Below are positions 7,615 through 16,259 of a stretch of 34,749 nt of DNA, in pieces. The notes under the pieces are model-generated. The model did no database searches. It worked only from the letters and a program-made list of their open reading frames with translations, and was not told where the DNA came from. Origin of the DNA: SPDF01 sp963812085 (GTDB lineage: Bacteria; Gemmatimonadota; Gemmatimonadetes; Gemmatimonadales; GWC2-71-9); assembly GCA_963812085.1 (NCBI GenBank), contig CAWETL010000013.1:1-34749 (forward strand). The letters are read 5' to 3'. Made by a program: the position numbers and the translations under genes. Position 1 is the stretch's first letter. Every line of letters starts with the position of its first letter.

Positions 7615-10551
7615 GCCCTGGTCCATCTTTTCAATCCGCACCGCACTCACCTTGAACGACGCAATCTTGGCATACGGATCCAGCGCCGGATTGGTCAGGA
7701 GGTTGGCGGCGGCCTCCCGGAAGTGCATCGGCACGAAGACCTGTCCCCGCGCCTGCCGCTCGGACGACCGGACGCCGATCAGGATGCTGCCCCGCCGGGA
7801 GGTGATGCGGACGGTGTCGCCGTCGGCCACGCCGAGCTCGGCGACGTCCGCGGGGTGCATCTCCACGATCGGGACCGGCTCCCGCGAGTCGAGTCCGGTC
7901 GAACGGCGGGTCATCGTCCCCGTGTGCCAGTGGTACATCTGCCGTCCGGTGCCCATCACGAACGGGTACTCGGCGTCCGGCAGTTCGCTCGGCGGCAGGA
8001 ACTCCACGGGCACGAACAGCGCCCGGCCGTCCGGCGTCGGGAAGCGATCGTCGAAGAAGAACGCGGTCCCGTCCGAATTCTGGGTCGGCACCGGGTACTG
8101 TATCCCGAAATTATGGCGCCGGAGTCCGTCGTACGTGACCCCCCGCCACGAGGGCGTGACCGAGGCGATTTCCCGCATCACCTCCTCGGCTCCCGCAAAG
8201 GGGCTCTTGAGCCCCAGGCGCTCGGTGAGCTCGATGAGGATGTCGAGGTCCCGGCGGGCCGTGCCCGGCGGCGGAAACGCAGGAGACGAGAGCTGGATGC
8301 GCCGCTCGGTGTTGACGAACGTCCCTTCTTTTTCGGCAAAGGAGGAGCCCGGGAGCACGACGTCGGCCCACCGCGCGGTGTCGGTCAGGAAGAGGTCCTG
8401 CACGCCGAGGAACTCGAGGCCCCGCACCCAATCCTCCGCGTGCGCCACGTCCGGATCGGAGATCACCGGGTTCTCGCCCATCACGTAGAGGCCGCGCACG
8501 CCGCTGTCGGGCTTGGTCATCTCGGTGACCATGAGCCCGTTCTCGAGCGAGAGGGCCTCGTCGGGGAGCCCCCACGCCCGGGCGTACTCGGCGCGGTTCT
8601 CGGGCTTGGTGACCGGCCGGTAGTCGGTGTAGGCAAACGGAATGGCGCCGACGTCGCTCGCGCCCTGCACGTTGTTCTGGCCGCGGACCGGCAGCATCGC
8701 CGCGCCCCACCGGCCGATCATCCCGCAGGCCAGCAGCAGGTTGAGGAGGCTCGCCACGATGTCGGTGCCGGTGGCGTGCTGGGTGAGCCCCATCGCCCAG
8801 AGGGTGGAGGTGTTGGGCCCCCGCGCGTACAGCTCGGCCGCCTCCCGGATCTTCTCGGCGGGGACACCGGTCAGCTTCTGCCCGATCTCGAGCGTGTACG
8901 GCGCCACCGCCCGCCGGACCGGCGTCGAACTCCTTCGTCCGCTCGCGGATGAAGGTCTTGTCTCTCCAGCCCCTCGCGGAGGATGTGGTTGAGCATCGTG
9001 CTGTAGAGCGCCACGTCGGTGCCGGGGAGGAGCTGGAGGTGCACGTCGGCCAGGGCGGCGAGTTCGGTGCGGCGGACGTCGGCCACCACCAGCTTGGCGC
9101 CGCGGGTCACGGCGCGCTTGACCAGGGCACCGAAGACCGGGTGGTTTTCCGTGACGTTCGCGCCGGAGATGAAGATGACGTCGCACGCCTCCTCGATCTC
9201 GCGCATCGAGCCCGAGGCGGCGGAGGTGCTGAGCGCCCGGCTCATGGCGGCGACGGAGGTCGAGTGGCAGAGCCGCGTGCAGTGGTCCACGTTGTTGGTG
9301 CCGAGGGCGCCGCGGACCATCCGCATGAAGAGGTAGTTGTCCTCGTTGCTGCACTTGGCCGAGGAGAGCGCGGCGAGGGCGCGGGGGCCGTGCTGCTGCT
9401 TGATCCGGAGCAGCTCCTGGGCGGTGAGACTCATCGCCTCCTCCCAGGTGGCTTCGCGGAAGGCGTCGTACCACTCGGCCGGCGTCGAGGCCCGGTCCCG
9501 CACGTCGCCGTCGCCCACGACCGGGAGTCCCGTCTGGGGCGGCTTGCCGACGCTGCGCTTCGGAGGCCGGGGCTTCTTCGAGCCGCCGAGTTCCTCGATG
9601 GTGAGCCACGGCCCCTCGCGGTGCCGGGGCCGTTCGCCGGTCCAGCGCCAGGCGGTGCCCTCGCGGACCCAGCCCTTCCGGATGAGCGGCACCGTGAGCC
9701 GGTCCCGGTGCTGGGTGAAGTCGGTGCCGAAGCGCCCCTTGACGCAGGTGCTGCCCTGGTTCGGGGTGTTCTCCTCGATCCACGGGCGACGTGACCCGCA
9801 CCAGCTGACCGTCCTTGACGTGCAGGTCCACCTGGCAGCCGACGCCGCAGTACGGACAGACCGAGCGGGTCACGCTGTCGGGCTGGCGCACCGCTTCCGC
9901 GCCGAAGCGTTCCCGCGGGATGACCTCGAAGATGGCGCCGGTCGGGCAGACCCGGACGCACTCGCCGCACCAGGTGCAGCCGGCGTGGTCGGGGTCGCCG
10001 TCGCCGCCGACGATGATCTCGGTGTGCGCCCCGCGCTGGCCCACGTCGAGGACGCCGACCTCCTGGATGTCGTCGCAGGCGCGCACGCAGCGGGTGCACA
10101 GGATGCACAGCGACATGTCGTGCTGGATCATGACGTCGCCGGGGCGGGTGTCGCCGCCGCGGAGGCCGAGCGGTTGCTCCGAGGGCAGCGGCACGGCGTA
10201 CCGCGACACGTAGCCCTCGAACTCGTTCCGCGGCGGGGCGTGGCCGTTCCCGGCAAGGTGTTCGAGCGGGTAGCGCTCGAGGAGCATCCCCAGCACGCCG
10301 TGGCGGTTCGCCACGGCCGCCTCGCTCTCCGTTTCGACCACCATCCCCTCGGCGGCGGGCGTGGCGCAGGCGGGCAGCAGCTTGCCCTGGCCGGCCACGG
10401 ACACCAGGCAGATGCGGCAGTTGCCGACGGTGGGGAGCTTGGGGTACCAGCAGAGGGTGGGGATGTCGATGCCGCTCGCGCGTGCGGCGTCGAGGATGGT
10501 CGCGCCCGCCGCGAAGGGAACGGATTGTCCGTTGAGGGTCAGGGACGGCAT
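7606..10551 (-). CDS. Formate dehydrogenase alpha subunit (Mo/W-bisMGD, Cys type), frameshifted
   Basis: About 980 residues, with domains as in cytoplasmic NAD-linked formate dehydrogenases. There is an N-terminal [2Fe-2S] domain (CWYPKLPTVGNCRICLV...ACAT), a NuoG-like His-Cys motif, two [4Fe-4S] clusters (CILCTRCVRAC; CTWCGECVRVC), then the molybdopterin domain starting CPYCGVGCQ. The active-site segment is DHCTRLCHSTS, so the metal ligand is Cys rather than selenocysteine. The C-terminal molydopterin-binding domain includes MGTGRQMYHWHTGTMTRR. The frame is broken near 9785 and again (probably two small indels) at about 8925-8970, with homology resuming in each case. No beta/gamma subunits or fdhD lie nearby. 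The stop falls inside repeat DNA. Confidence 0.9.
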   Translation of the reverse strand: MPSLTLNGQSVPFAAGATILDAARASGIDIPTLCWYPKLPTVGNCRICLVSVAGQGKLLPACATPAAEGMVVETESEAAVANRHGVLGMLLERYPLEHLAGNGHAPPRNEFEGYVSRYAVPLPSEQPLGLRGGDTRPGDVMIQHDMSLCILCTRCVRACDDIQEVGVLDVGQRGAHTEIIVGGDGDPDHAGCTWCGECVRVCPTGAIFEVIPRERFGAEAVRQPDSVTRSVCPYCGVGCQVDLHVKDGQLVRVTSPVDRGEHPEPGQHLRQGALRHRLHPAPGPAHGAAHPEGLGPRGHRLALDRRTAPAPRGAVAHHRGTRRLEEAPASEAQRRQAAPDGTPGRGRRRRAGPGLDAGRVVRRLPRSHLGGGDESHRPGAAPDQAAARPPRPRRALLGQVQQRGQLPLHADGPRRPRHQQRGPLHAALPLDLRRRHEPGAQHLRRLGLDARDRGGVRRHLHLRRERHGKPPGLRCPGQARRDPRRQAGGGRRPPHRTRRPGRRAPPAPPRHRRGALQHDAQPHPPRGAGETRPSSASGRRSSTPVRRAVAPYTLEIGQKLTGVPAEKIREAAELYARGPNTSTLWAMGLTQHATGTDIVASLLNLLLACGMIGRWGAAMLPVRGQNNVQGASDVGAIPFAYTDYRPVTKPENRAEYARAWGLPDEALSLENGLMVTEMTKPDSGVRGLYVMGENPVISDPDVAHAEDWVRGLEFLGVQDLFLTDTARWADVVLPGSSFAEKEGTFVNTERRIQLSSPAFPPPGTARRDLDILIELTERLGLKSPFAGAEEVMREIASVTPSWRGVTYDGLRRHNFGIQYPVPTQNSDGTAFFFDDRFPTPDGRALFVPVEFLPPSELPDAEYPFVMGTGRQMYHWHTGTMTRRSTGLDSREPVPIVEMHPADVAELGVADGDTVRITSRRGSILIGVRSSERQARGQVFVPMHFREAAANLLTNPALDPYAKIASFKVSAVRIEKMDQGEN

Positions 10552-10686
10552 CGTCGGGGGCGGCTCACGCGAGGGAGAGATGGATCGAGTTTACGGGGGG
10601 CCGACCCCTGCGGCAAGGGCGGGGGCCCTCGCCGGCACCGGTTGGTCCGGGTGGCGACTCCCGCCCCGCTCACGGTACTTTCGATC

Positions 10687-11892
10687 GTGACTCATCTTCG
10701 ATTCCCACAGGCAGTGAGCAGCCGCCGACTCGGAGGAATCGCCTTGTCGGCGATCGCGCTGGCCGCCATCCTCTGGCTGACGCTGCGTCCGAACTCTGAG
10801 CTCCATCCCCTGACCGCGGCCGGCTGTTGTTCCGTGTACGACGTGGTGTTCAACATCCTCCTCTTCCTGCCTCTCGGAGCCGGGCTCGCCCTGCTGGGCC
10901 TGCGCCCGCGATTCGCGATCGGCGTGGGCGTCCTCGCGAGCGTCGCGATCGAGCTTGCCCAGCGGTGGTGGGTGCAGGGCCGCTTCGCATCGATCTACGA
11001 CGTCGCAGCGAACGCGGCGGGATGCGGCCTCGGCGTCCTCATCGTGGCCCGTTGGGAGCGTCGAGGTTGGTGGTGGCCCAGGGTGTCGCCGCCGCTGGCG
11101 GTGGTGGTTGTGCTGGCGTGGTTTCTGGGAGGTTACCTGGCGCAGCCGGCGATACCCGGACCGTCACCGTGGATGGCTGAATGGGCCCCGGCGGCGCTCG
11201 GCATGCCGCCATTTCCAGGCAGGATTCTGGAGGTGAGGCTGCAGGGCGTCTCGCTGCCCGACGGTCCCGTATCGGATCTCCCCAAGTTGCGCGCCCGCCT
11301 GACCGCTTCCAGAAAGACCCGGTTCGAAGTCACGATCGTGACCGGCCCGCCGGCCGCGGGCGAGCGGCGGCTCGTCGAGATCGTGGTGGGGGAGGGGACC
11401 GTGCCCTTCCTGGTCCTCGCGCAGGAGGGCGGCACGCTCCTGGCCTACCAGCGCACCGGCTTGAGTTGGGTGGGTCTTCGAGGCCCAAGTCTCCGGATGG
11501 AAGGAGTGCTTCCACACGCCGCAGGCGACACGGTGCGCATCCTGGTCGAGGCGACACGGCGCCACGTGCGGCTCATGGCGAGTCACGCCGGCGTCGAGCG
11601 CGAGTCGGTTCTGAGGCTGTCTCCCGAGCTCTACTTCAGTGCGCTGTTCTATCGGGCGACCGATGGCACGCTGTGGTGGAGGATGGTTCCGGCCATGCTG
11701 TCGTTCCTGCTGCTGGGCCTCACGCTCGCCACCCGTCCGAAGCTTCTTGTCGTCGCCGGCCTCGCCTCGCTCTTCCTCAGCGCTGTCGGGGGCGGATGCG
11801 CCTTCCCCGGGTGGCCGGTGGCACTCTCGGCGCTTGCCAGCGCGGCCGCCGGCCGGGCGCTCGCCAACCGCATCGGGATGTTTCGAGGCTGA
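10687..11892 (+). CDS. VanZ-domain membrane protein with a C-terminal extension
   Basis: About 401 residues from GTG 10687. The first ~130 residues form a VanZ-like domain: TLRPN, a helix with VVFNILLFLPLGAGLALLG, the IELAQ segment and RFASIYDVAANAAGCGLG. A further membrane helix follows (LAVVVVLAWFLGGYLA). The middle ~200 residues look like an extracytoplasmic beta-sandwich (LamG/concanavalin-like; FEVTIVTGPP, VEIVVGEGTVPF, GDTVRILVEATRRHVRL). Two or three hydrophobic helices end the protein. VanZ proteins are named after a teicoplanin-resistance protein, but most are of unknown, often envelope-related, function. It converges on the lasso cluster with a 14-base gap. The start is uncertain (GTG 10714 possible). 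Confidence 0.75.
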   Translation: MTHLRFPQAVSSRRLGGIALSAIALAAILWLTLRPNSELHPLTAAGCCSVYDVVFNILLFLPLGAGLALLGLRPRFAIGVGVLASVAIELAQRWWVQGRFASIYDVAANAAGCGLGVLIVARWERRGWWWPRVSPPLAVVVVLAWFLGGYLAQPAIPGPSPWMAEWAPAALGMPPFPGRILEVRLQGVSLPDGPVSDLPKLRARLTASRKTRFEVTIVTGPPAAGERRLVEIVVGEGTVPFLVLAQEGGTLLAYQRTGLSWVGLRGPSLRMEGVLPHAAGDTVRILVEATRRHVRLMASHAGVERESVLRLSPELYFSALFYRATDGTLWWRMVPAMLSFLLLGLTLATRPKLLVVAGLASLFLSAVGGGCAFPGWPVALSALASAAAGRALANRIGMFRG

Positions 11893-11906
11893 ATCGATCC
11901 TGTTCG

Positions 11907-13088
11907 TCAGGTGATCGGCTTGGGCACCCCGAAAATGCTGGCGAACCGCAGCCACGCCGCCCACGCCCGCACGTGGGCCACCGTGCGTGCGCCAAACGAC
12001 GTCCTTCTTCCCCGTGGAAACGCCTCCCGAAACGCCGCCTCGACCTGCCATGGGAGGGCGGCTTTGTGGCCGGGCTGCCCGGGCCGGATGGCCGCTTTCC
12101 AGAGCCATTGCCGCATCCGGATCGACGGACACGCGCCGAGCAGCGCGGATGCGATGAGCGCGCGATGCAGCGCATTCGTCAGCGCTTCCGGCTGACGGGG
12201 CCGGAGCCGCTCGAGGACTGTCGTCGGGACCTGCGCCTGAGCCAGGGCCCGGGTCATGGCCAACGTCCAGAAGGCGCACGTCCCGGCTCGAGTTCGTTGC
12301 GCGAGGGCGACGAAGGCGTCCCAGTCCATGCCGTCCGCTTCCAACAGGGCTGCGACGTCGCGGACCGTGCGCCCGAGGCCGGTGGAGAGCATGTTCGACC
12401 AGGCGAAGTGCGCGCAGAGGTGGAGCAGCTGGTGCTGACGGGACGGTACCCAGGCTTCAGTGGACCCGAGCGAGACAGGTGCCGCATCACGCCAGAGCTC
12501 GGTCTCGTCGAACAGGAATGGACCGGAGGGAGGAAGGATGGCGCGGTGAATCTCCAGGATGATTCCGAGCCCCTTCGGGTCCACCAACGCTGCCAGGTGG
12601 TGGTGCCCTTCGTAGAAAGTTTCCCCGCCCTCGAATTCCTTGCGCCACCCCGCCTCCACCATGGACTGCCACGCCCGGGCCACATCCTCCGGTGGCACGA
12701 GAATGTCGAGGTCGCCCATGGGGCGCGCCGCGAAGGAGTCGTACACCGTCGTCGCCAGCGCGGCACCTTTGAGCAGCATCACCCGAATCCGTGCCGCGGC
12801 CAGCCGCCTGAGGACCGCTTCGAGCACGGTCTCGGCGACGGCCATCCGGAACTCGATGACGGCAGCCTGTCTGCGGATTCGCTCGGCTTCTTCGGTCGGC
12901 AGGGAGGTGGCGTGCGTTCGCAGGCGGTTCCAGAGTACGGGCAGCAGCTTTTCGCGCTCGGCCAGCTCCCCCACACGCCGCCAATCGAGCGGTTCGCGGA
13001 GGAGCGCATCCAGGGCGCGGCCGTCCTCCCCGCTCGGCGGGCGAGTGGCGAACACCACGAGACGGGCTTCGGGAGGGAGTACCGGCAT
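11907..13088 (-). CDS. Nucleotidyltransferase-family protein of the lasso cluster (LasN-like)
   Basis: Protein of 393 residues resembling the uncharacterised nucleotidyltransferase family NTP_transf_5. The diagnostic segment is MLLKGAALATTVYDSFAARP followed by MGDLDILV, giving the paired Asp of the polymerase-beta-like fold. Later come GHHHLAALVDPKG and ILEIHRAI. Such proteins recur in lasso clusters that also carry an HPr-kinase-like gene. In the pseudomycoidin system the homologue is reported to add hexose units onto the phosphorylated C-terminus. By analogy this enzyme may act on the kinase product; the actual group added is unknown. It is the last gene of the cluster, starting 14 bases after the permease stop. 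Its frame is intact. Confidence 0.8.
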   Translation of the reverse strand: MPVLPPEARLVVFATRPPSGEDGRALDALLREPLDWRRVGELAEREKLLPVLWNRLRTHATSLPTEEAERIRRQAAVIEFRMAVAETVLEAVLRRLAAARIRVMLLKGAALATTVYDSFAARPMGDLDILVPPEDVARAWQSMVEAGWRKEFEGGETFYEGHHHLAALVDPKGLGIILEIHRAILPPSGPFLFDETELWRDAAPVSLGSTEAWVPSRQHQLLHLCAHFAWSNMLSTGLGRTVRDVAALLEADGMDWDAFVALAQRTRAGTCAFWTLAMTRALAQAQVPTTVLERLRPRQPEALTNALHRALIASALLGACPSIRMRQWLWKAAIRPGQPGHKAALPWQVEAAFREAFPRGRRTSFGARTVAHVRAWAAWLRFASIFGVPKPIT

Positions 13089-13102
13089 GGTCTACATGTT
13101 AG

Positions 13103-13907
13103 CTAATACTGCGCCAGCGTGCCTTGACGCCGTGCGTAGCGGAAGGCCAGCGACATCAGCCCGACCCCCAGCGCGAGAAGCAGCGCCGTTTCCCCCGGCA
13201 GGATGAGGAGGTCGTGGACGACGGCGCCGAGCGGGGCCCCCTGCAGCAGGACGCGCCGGAGCGCGCGCAGGCCATAGCTCAGGGGCAGCACCCCGGAGAC
13301 GGCCTGGAGCCACGACGGAATGACGTGGGTCGGGTAGTACACGCCGCCCAGCAGGCTCGAGGCCACCAGTACGAGTCTCGAGAGGGGGCCCGCCGTCCGG
13401 AAGGCCAGGACCATCGCGCCGCTGATGAGCCCGATGGCGATAGTGGGCCAGCACGAGGACGAGCAGGATGATGAGCGCGAGCGGCAGCTTGCCCCAGGGC
13501 CATGCTGACGCCGAACAGCGCCCCGGCAGCCAGGAGCACGCCGGCACGCAGCGCCGCCATGACGAGCGGAAAGGCGCTCATGCCGGCCGACGAGGGTCGG
13601 CAGGGAAGTGGGGGTGCTGAGGAGCGCCTCGAACGTTCCGCTCGCGATGCCCGGCCGAGAGCGCCGAGGGCACCGCGGACAACGCCACCGTCACCACCAG
13701 GATGACGCTGGTGCCCACGAGGAGGAAGCCGAACGCATCGCCCCCCTCGGTCCGGATCGCGTTCGCCATGACCGGCTGGAGCGCACCCGCCACGAAGTAG
13801 AGCGGCACCACGGTGAAGAGCAGCCCCGCGAAGGAGAGCAGCGTCTGCGTTCGGTAGCTCACCATCACGCGCCACTGCGCGGCGATGAGCGCGAGGACCT
13901 TGCTCAC
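13103..13907 (-). CDS. ABC-2 type permease of the lasso cluster, several frameshifts
   Basis: About 265 residues once read across about four one-base indels (near 13645, 13585, 13505 and 13445). In order the segments are SKVLALIAAQWRVMVSYRTQ, ALQPVMANAIRTEGGDAFGF, GTFEALLSTPTSLPTLVG (a hallmark of ABC-2 exporter permeases), MSAFPLVMAALRAGVLLAAG, KLPLALIILLVLVLA, VYYPTHVIPSWLQAVSGVLP and a last helix with ARRQGTLAQY. Six membrane helices are expected. The start GTG 13907 overlaps the ATPase stop (GTGA), so the two form one exporter, presumably for the mature lasso peptide (export and self-protection). The homology continues cleanly across each shift, so I favour sequence error over decay. Confidence 0.8.
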
Positions 13908-14999
13908 GCCGCCCCACCCTTCGGCAGCAGCCGCTCGATGAGATCGGCGAGGGGCAGGGGAACCTGGGCGAGCTCGCCCACCGACACCCCGCCGGCCACG
14001 AGATCCCGCAGCACCTCCGCGGACGCGGGCAGACCGCCCGGGAGTTCCCCGGACAGGTCGACCCAGCCCGGTTGCTCCCCCGCCCCAGATGCGCGCGAAG
14101 GTGGTCAGGCCGTGACGGGCCAGGATCGCGAGCGCCAGGTCCTCCTGGCCGCCGGGCACCGCGATCCGGTAACGGTGTCCGCCCGCAATGCCCGGCGAGC
14201 TCCCGGGCGGTTCCCTGCGCCACGAGCCGTCCGCGGTGCAGCACCGCGAGTCGATCGCAAAATTCGAATGCCTCGTCGGCGTCGTGCGTCGCCAGCAGGA
14301 CGGTGCACCCCTGCCGCCCAGGCGATCTCGTCCCGAAGGAACCGGCGGAAGTCGCGGGCGCTCACCGGATCGAGGCTGCGGGTCGGTTCGTCGAGCAGCA
14401 GCACTGCGGGTCGGGAGAGCAGCGCCCTGGCGATGAGCAGGCGCTGCTTCATCCCCGACGAGTAGGTGCCGACCATCCGGTCAGCCGCATCGGCTGAGGC
14501 CGACCGTGTCGAGGAGCCGACCGGCGGTGCCAACCCGGTCCTGGCCGGGCACGCCGTACAGGGCGGCGAAGAGCCGCAGGTTCTCGGCGCCGGTCAGCCG
14601 CCAGTTGAGGCTGCGCTCGTCGGCGATGACTGGCGTGAGCACTTCGCGCACTGCGCCCGGGTCGCTGAGGGCATCGATGCCCGCGATCTCCACCGTCCCC
14701 GACTCCGGCTGGATCAGGGTCGCGAGGATCTTGAAGAGGGTGGTCTTGCCGGCGCCGTTGGGGCCAAGGAGCCCGAAGAACTCGCCGCGGCGGACCTGCA
14801 GTGATACGTCGCGAAGCACCTGGATCCGGGGGCGCTGGAGCGGATGTCGGAGCGTTTGCGACCATCCCCGGCGGAGCGGGAAGCTCTGGACGAGTCGGTC
14901 CACACGGACCAGCGCCTCGCCGGCCTGGGCAGTCGACGCCCCTCGTGGTGGGGCGGACTCGCCGCCCGCGGGCATTCGGAACGCCGCCGGCTGGGTCAT
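13904..14999 (-). CDS. ABC transporter ATP-binding protein of the lasso cluster, frameshifted
   Basis: About 360 residues read across four one-base insertions (near 14505, 14315, 14190 and 14080). Walker A is LLGPNGAGKTT, the signature is TYSSGMKQRLLIARALL, Walker B is AVLLLDEPTRSLDP and the switch His is in LLATHDADEAFEF. The C-terminal part ends ADLIERLLPKGGAA at a TGA that overlaps the permease start. The N-terminal ~45 residues before VQSFPLRRG are a family-typical extension. AAGGA lies upstream of ATG 14999, 27 bases after the kinase stop. Many lasso clusters encode a fused ABC exporter (LasD/McjD); here ATPase and permease are separate, as in DrrAB-like exporters. Confidence 0.85.
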
Positions 15000-15026
15000 C
15001 GCGTTCCTTCGATCGCCCGACCTGCG

Positions 15027-15964
15027 TCAGGGGGTGCCATGCCACTGCCAGAGTGCCGTAGTCAGGTCGGGAAGCTGTTCGAAATCTCTCGGAATCTCGA
15101 GGCGGTAGACGGGCACACGGTCCGCCATTTCGCCGGTGGCCTGCAGTAGCTCGGCCCGGCGCTCGACGCCGAGGAGGTTGCCGACCTTGGCCTGGCCGAG
15201 CAGGGCGAGCGCGCCCTCGACTCCCGAGAGCCGGGTGCGCCGGACTCCCGCTGGTGCGCCGGGTGCGACCGGAACGAGAAGGTACACGCCGTCCAGCGGA
15301 GCGGCGTCCCCGGCGTTGCGCTCCGCTGCATCCCAGCGGCGCTGTAGCTTGCGTCCCTCCGCGCTGCCCGGCACCGCCACGGAGGCCGGTGCGACTCGTG
15401 CCGCCGCAGTCCTTCCAGAGCTGCACCACGGGAACGCTGGGCAGGACGGACGGCTCGACGCCGCTGGTGACACGGCGACGATGTCATCCGCCAGGAGGCG
15501 CGCGCCGGCGTCCACCAGCGCGGCAGCGGTGGTGGATTTGCCGTGGAATTTCGGTGCGAGGAAGGCGATGGCGACCCCGCCGAGCTCGACGGCGCTTCCG
15601 TGCAGCGCGATCGACTCCCTGCTGATGGAGGCAGATCGCGAGCACGCGCCCGAGGACGTCCTTGCGCACCGAGGCGAGGTCGGCCTCGGCGGGCGCGCCC
15701 ATTCGATGCGCGCGCCATCGCTCGAGATGTCGAAGGTGCCGGTGTCGTCGAACACCAGGCGCAGGCCGGCGTCGTGCCGGGAGAGCGTGACGCGGATGCC
15801 GGATTCGACCTCCTCGCGGCCCATGGCGACCAGGCCGGCGAGCTCGGGTGCGCCGTTCACGGTGGTGAAGTGACCATCGAGGTGGCAGGGCCTCCCCGGG
15901 CGTGAGCTCGGGAAAGGTCGAGCTCGGAGCGGAGAACCCCTCCGAAGATCTGGTACTCAGGCAT
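15027..15964 (-). CDS. HPr-kinase-like lasso peptide kinase, frameshifted
   Basis: About 310 residues when read across at least six one-base indels (near 15915, 15890, 15695, 15625, 15470 and 15400). The start is ATG 15964 with MPEYQIFGGVLRSELDL, then LTPGE. The P-loop is FLAPKFHGKSTTAAAL, and the catalytic acidic motif LLADDIVAVS matches HprK. VVQLWKD and YRLEIPRDFEQLPDL follow. In paeninodin-type clusters the homologue phosphorylates the C-terminal Ser of the lasso precursor. The precursor 66 bases upstream ends in Ser, which fits. It lies between the precursor and the exporter. The alternative, a host HPr kinase, is unlikely: no HPr or PTS genes are near, and the N-terminal HprK domain is absent. 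Confidence 0.8.
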
Positions 15965-16030
15965 GGTGGGGAGGCTGGGGGGTCCGGACGGCGCCATTGG
16001 GAGCCACCGACCGGACAACCCGTTCGGGTC

Positions 16031-16195
16031 CTAGGACCGACTGCACGAGCCTCCGCCAACCACTTCACAGCCGTCGGTCACGGCCCCAATGATGTACCCG
16101 AACCCCTGGATGCCTCCGTCACCGTCGGCACCCCATCCGATCAGGGTCAGGTCTCTGAGCGAACCGAACCGCTGCAGTGCTGGCTTTTTATACAT
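16031..16195 (-). CDS. Lasso peptide precursor (54 residues)
   Basis: The leader MYKKPALQRFGSLRDLTL matches the lasso leader rule YxxPxLx3Gx5Tx exactly (Tyr2, Pro5, Leu7, Gly11, Thr17), the site read by the RRE protein. With Thr at -2, cleavage after Leu18 gives a 36-residue core beginning IGWGADGD. Ring closure would join Ile1 to Asp8. If cleavage is one residue later, Gly1-Asp7 would give a 7-residue ring. The tail includes IQGFGYIIGAVTDG, two Cys (core positions 25 and 33) and ends CSRS. The C-terminal Ser is the expected kinase target. A strong Shine-Dalgarno precedes the ATG. It sits 64 bases after the cyclase stop and before the kinase. Too short for most gene callers. Confidence 0.88.
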   Translation of the reverse strand: MYKKPALQRFGSLRDLTLIGWGADGDGGIQGFGYIIGAVTDGCEVVGGGSCSRS

Positions 16196-16200
16196 CTCGA

Positions 16201-16212
16201 CATCACCTCCTT
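16201..16212 (-). promoter_or_regulatory. Near-perfect ribosome binding site of the lasso precursor
   Basis: On the minus strand this reads AAGGAGGTGATG, matching the 16S rRNA 3' end over 11 bases, with 10 bases between GGAGG and the ATG. It is the strongest Shine-Dalgarno in the window. It fixes the start of the precursor and implies that the peptide is made in excess over its enzymes. Confidence 0.8.
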
Positions 16213-16259
16213 GTACTCCGTTCGAGGGTCGCCGGAATCTGCCGGCGCAGTACGCGGTC

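Noticed and set aside
9215..9300. Selenocysteine (in-frame TGA) in the formate dehydrogenase active site
   Set aside because: The active-site codon reads Cys (RLCHS); the frame breaks lie elsewhere and do not look like a SECIS-type recoding site.
10687..11892. Glycopeptide resistance gene on the basis of VanZ similarity
   Set aside because: There are no vanHAX-type genes nearby, and most VanZ-domain proteins have no tie to resistance.
15027..15964. Housekeeping HPr kinase/phosphorylase
   Set aside because: The N-terminal HprK domain is absent, there are no PTS genes nearby, and the gene sits between a lasso precursor and its exporter.
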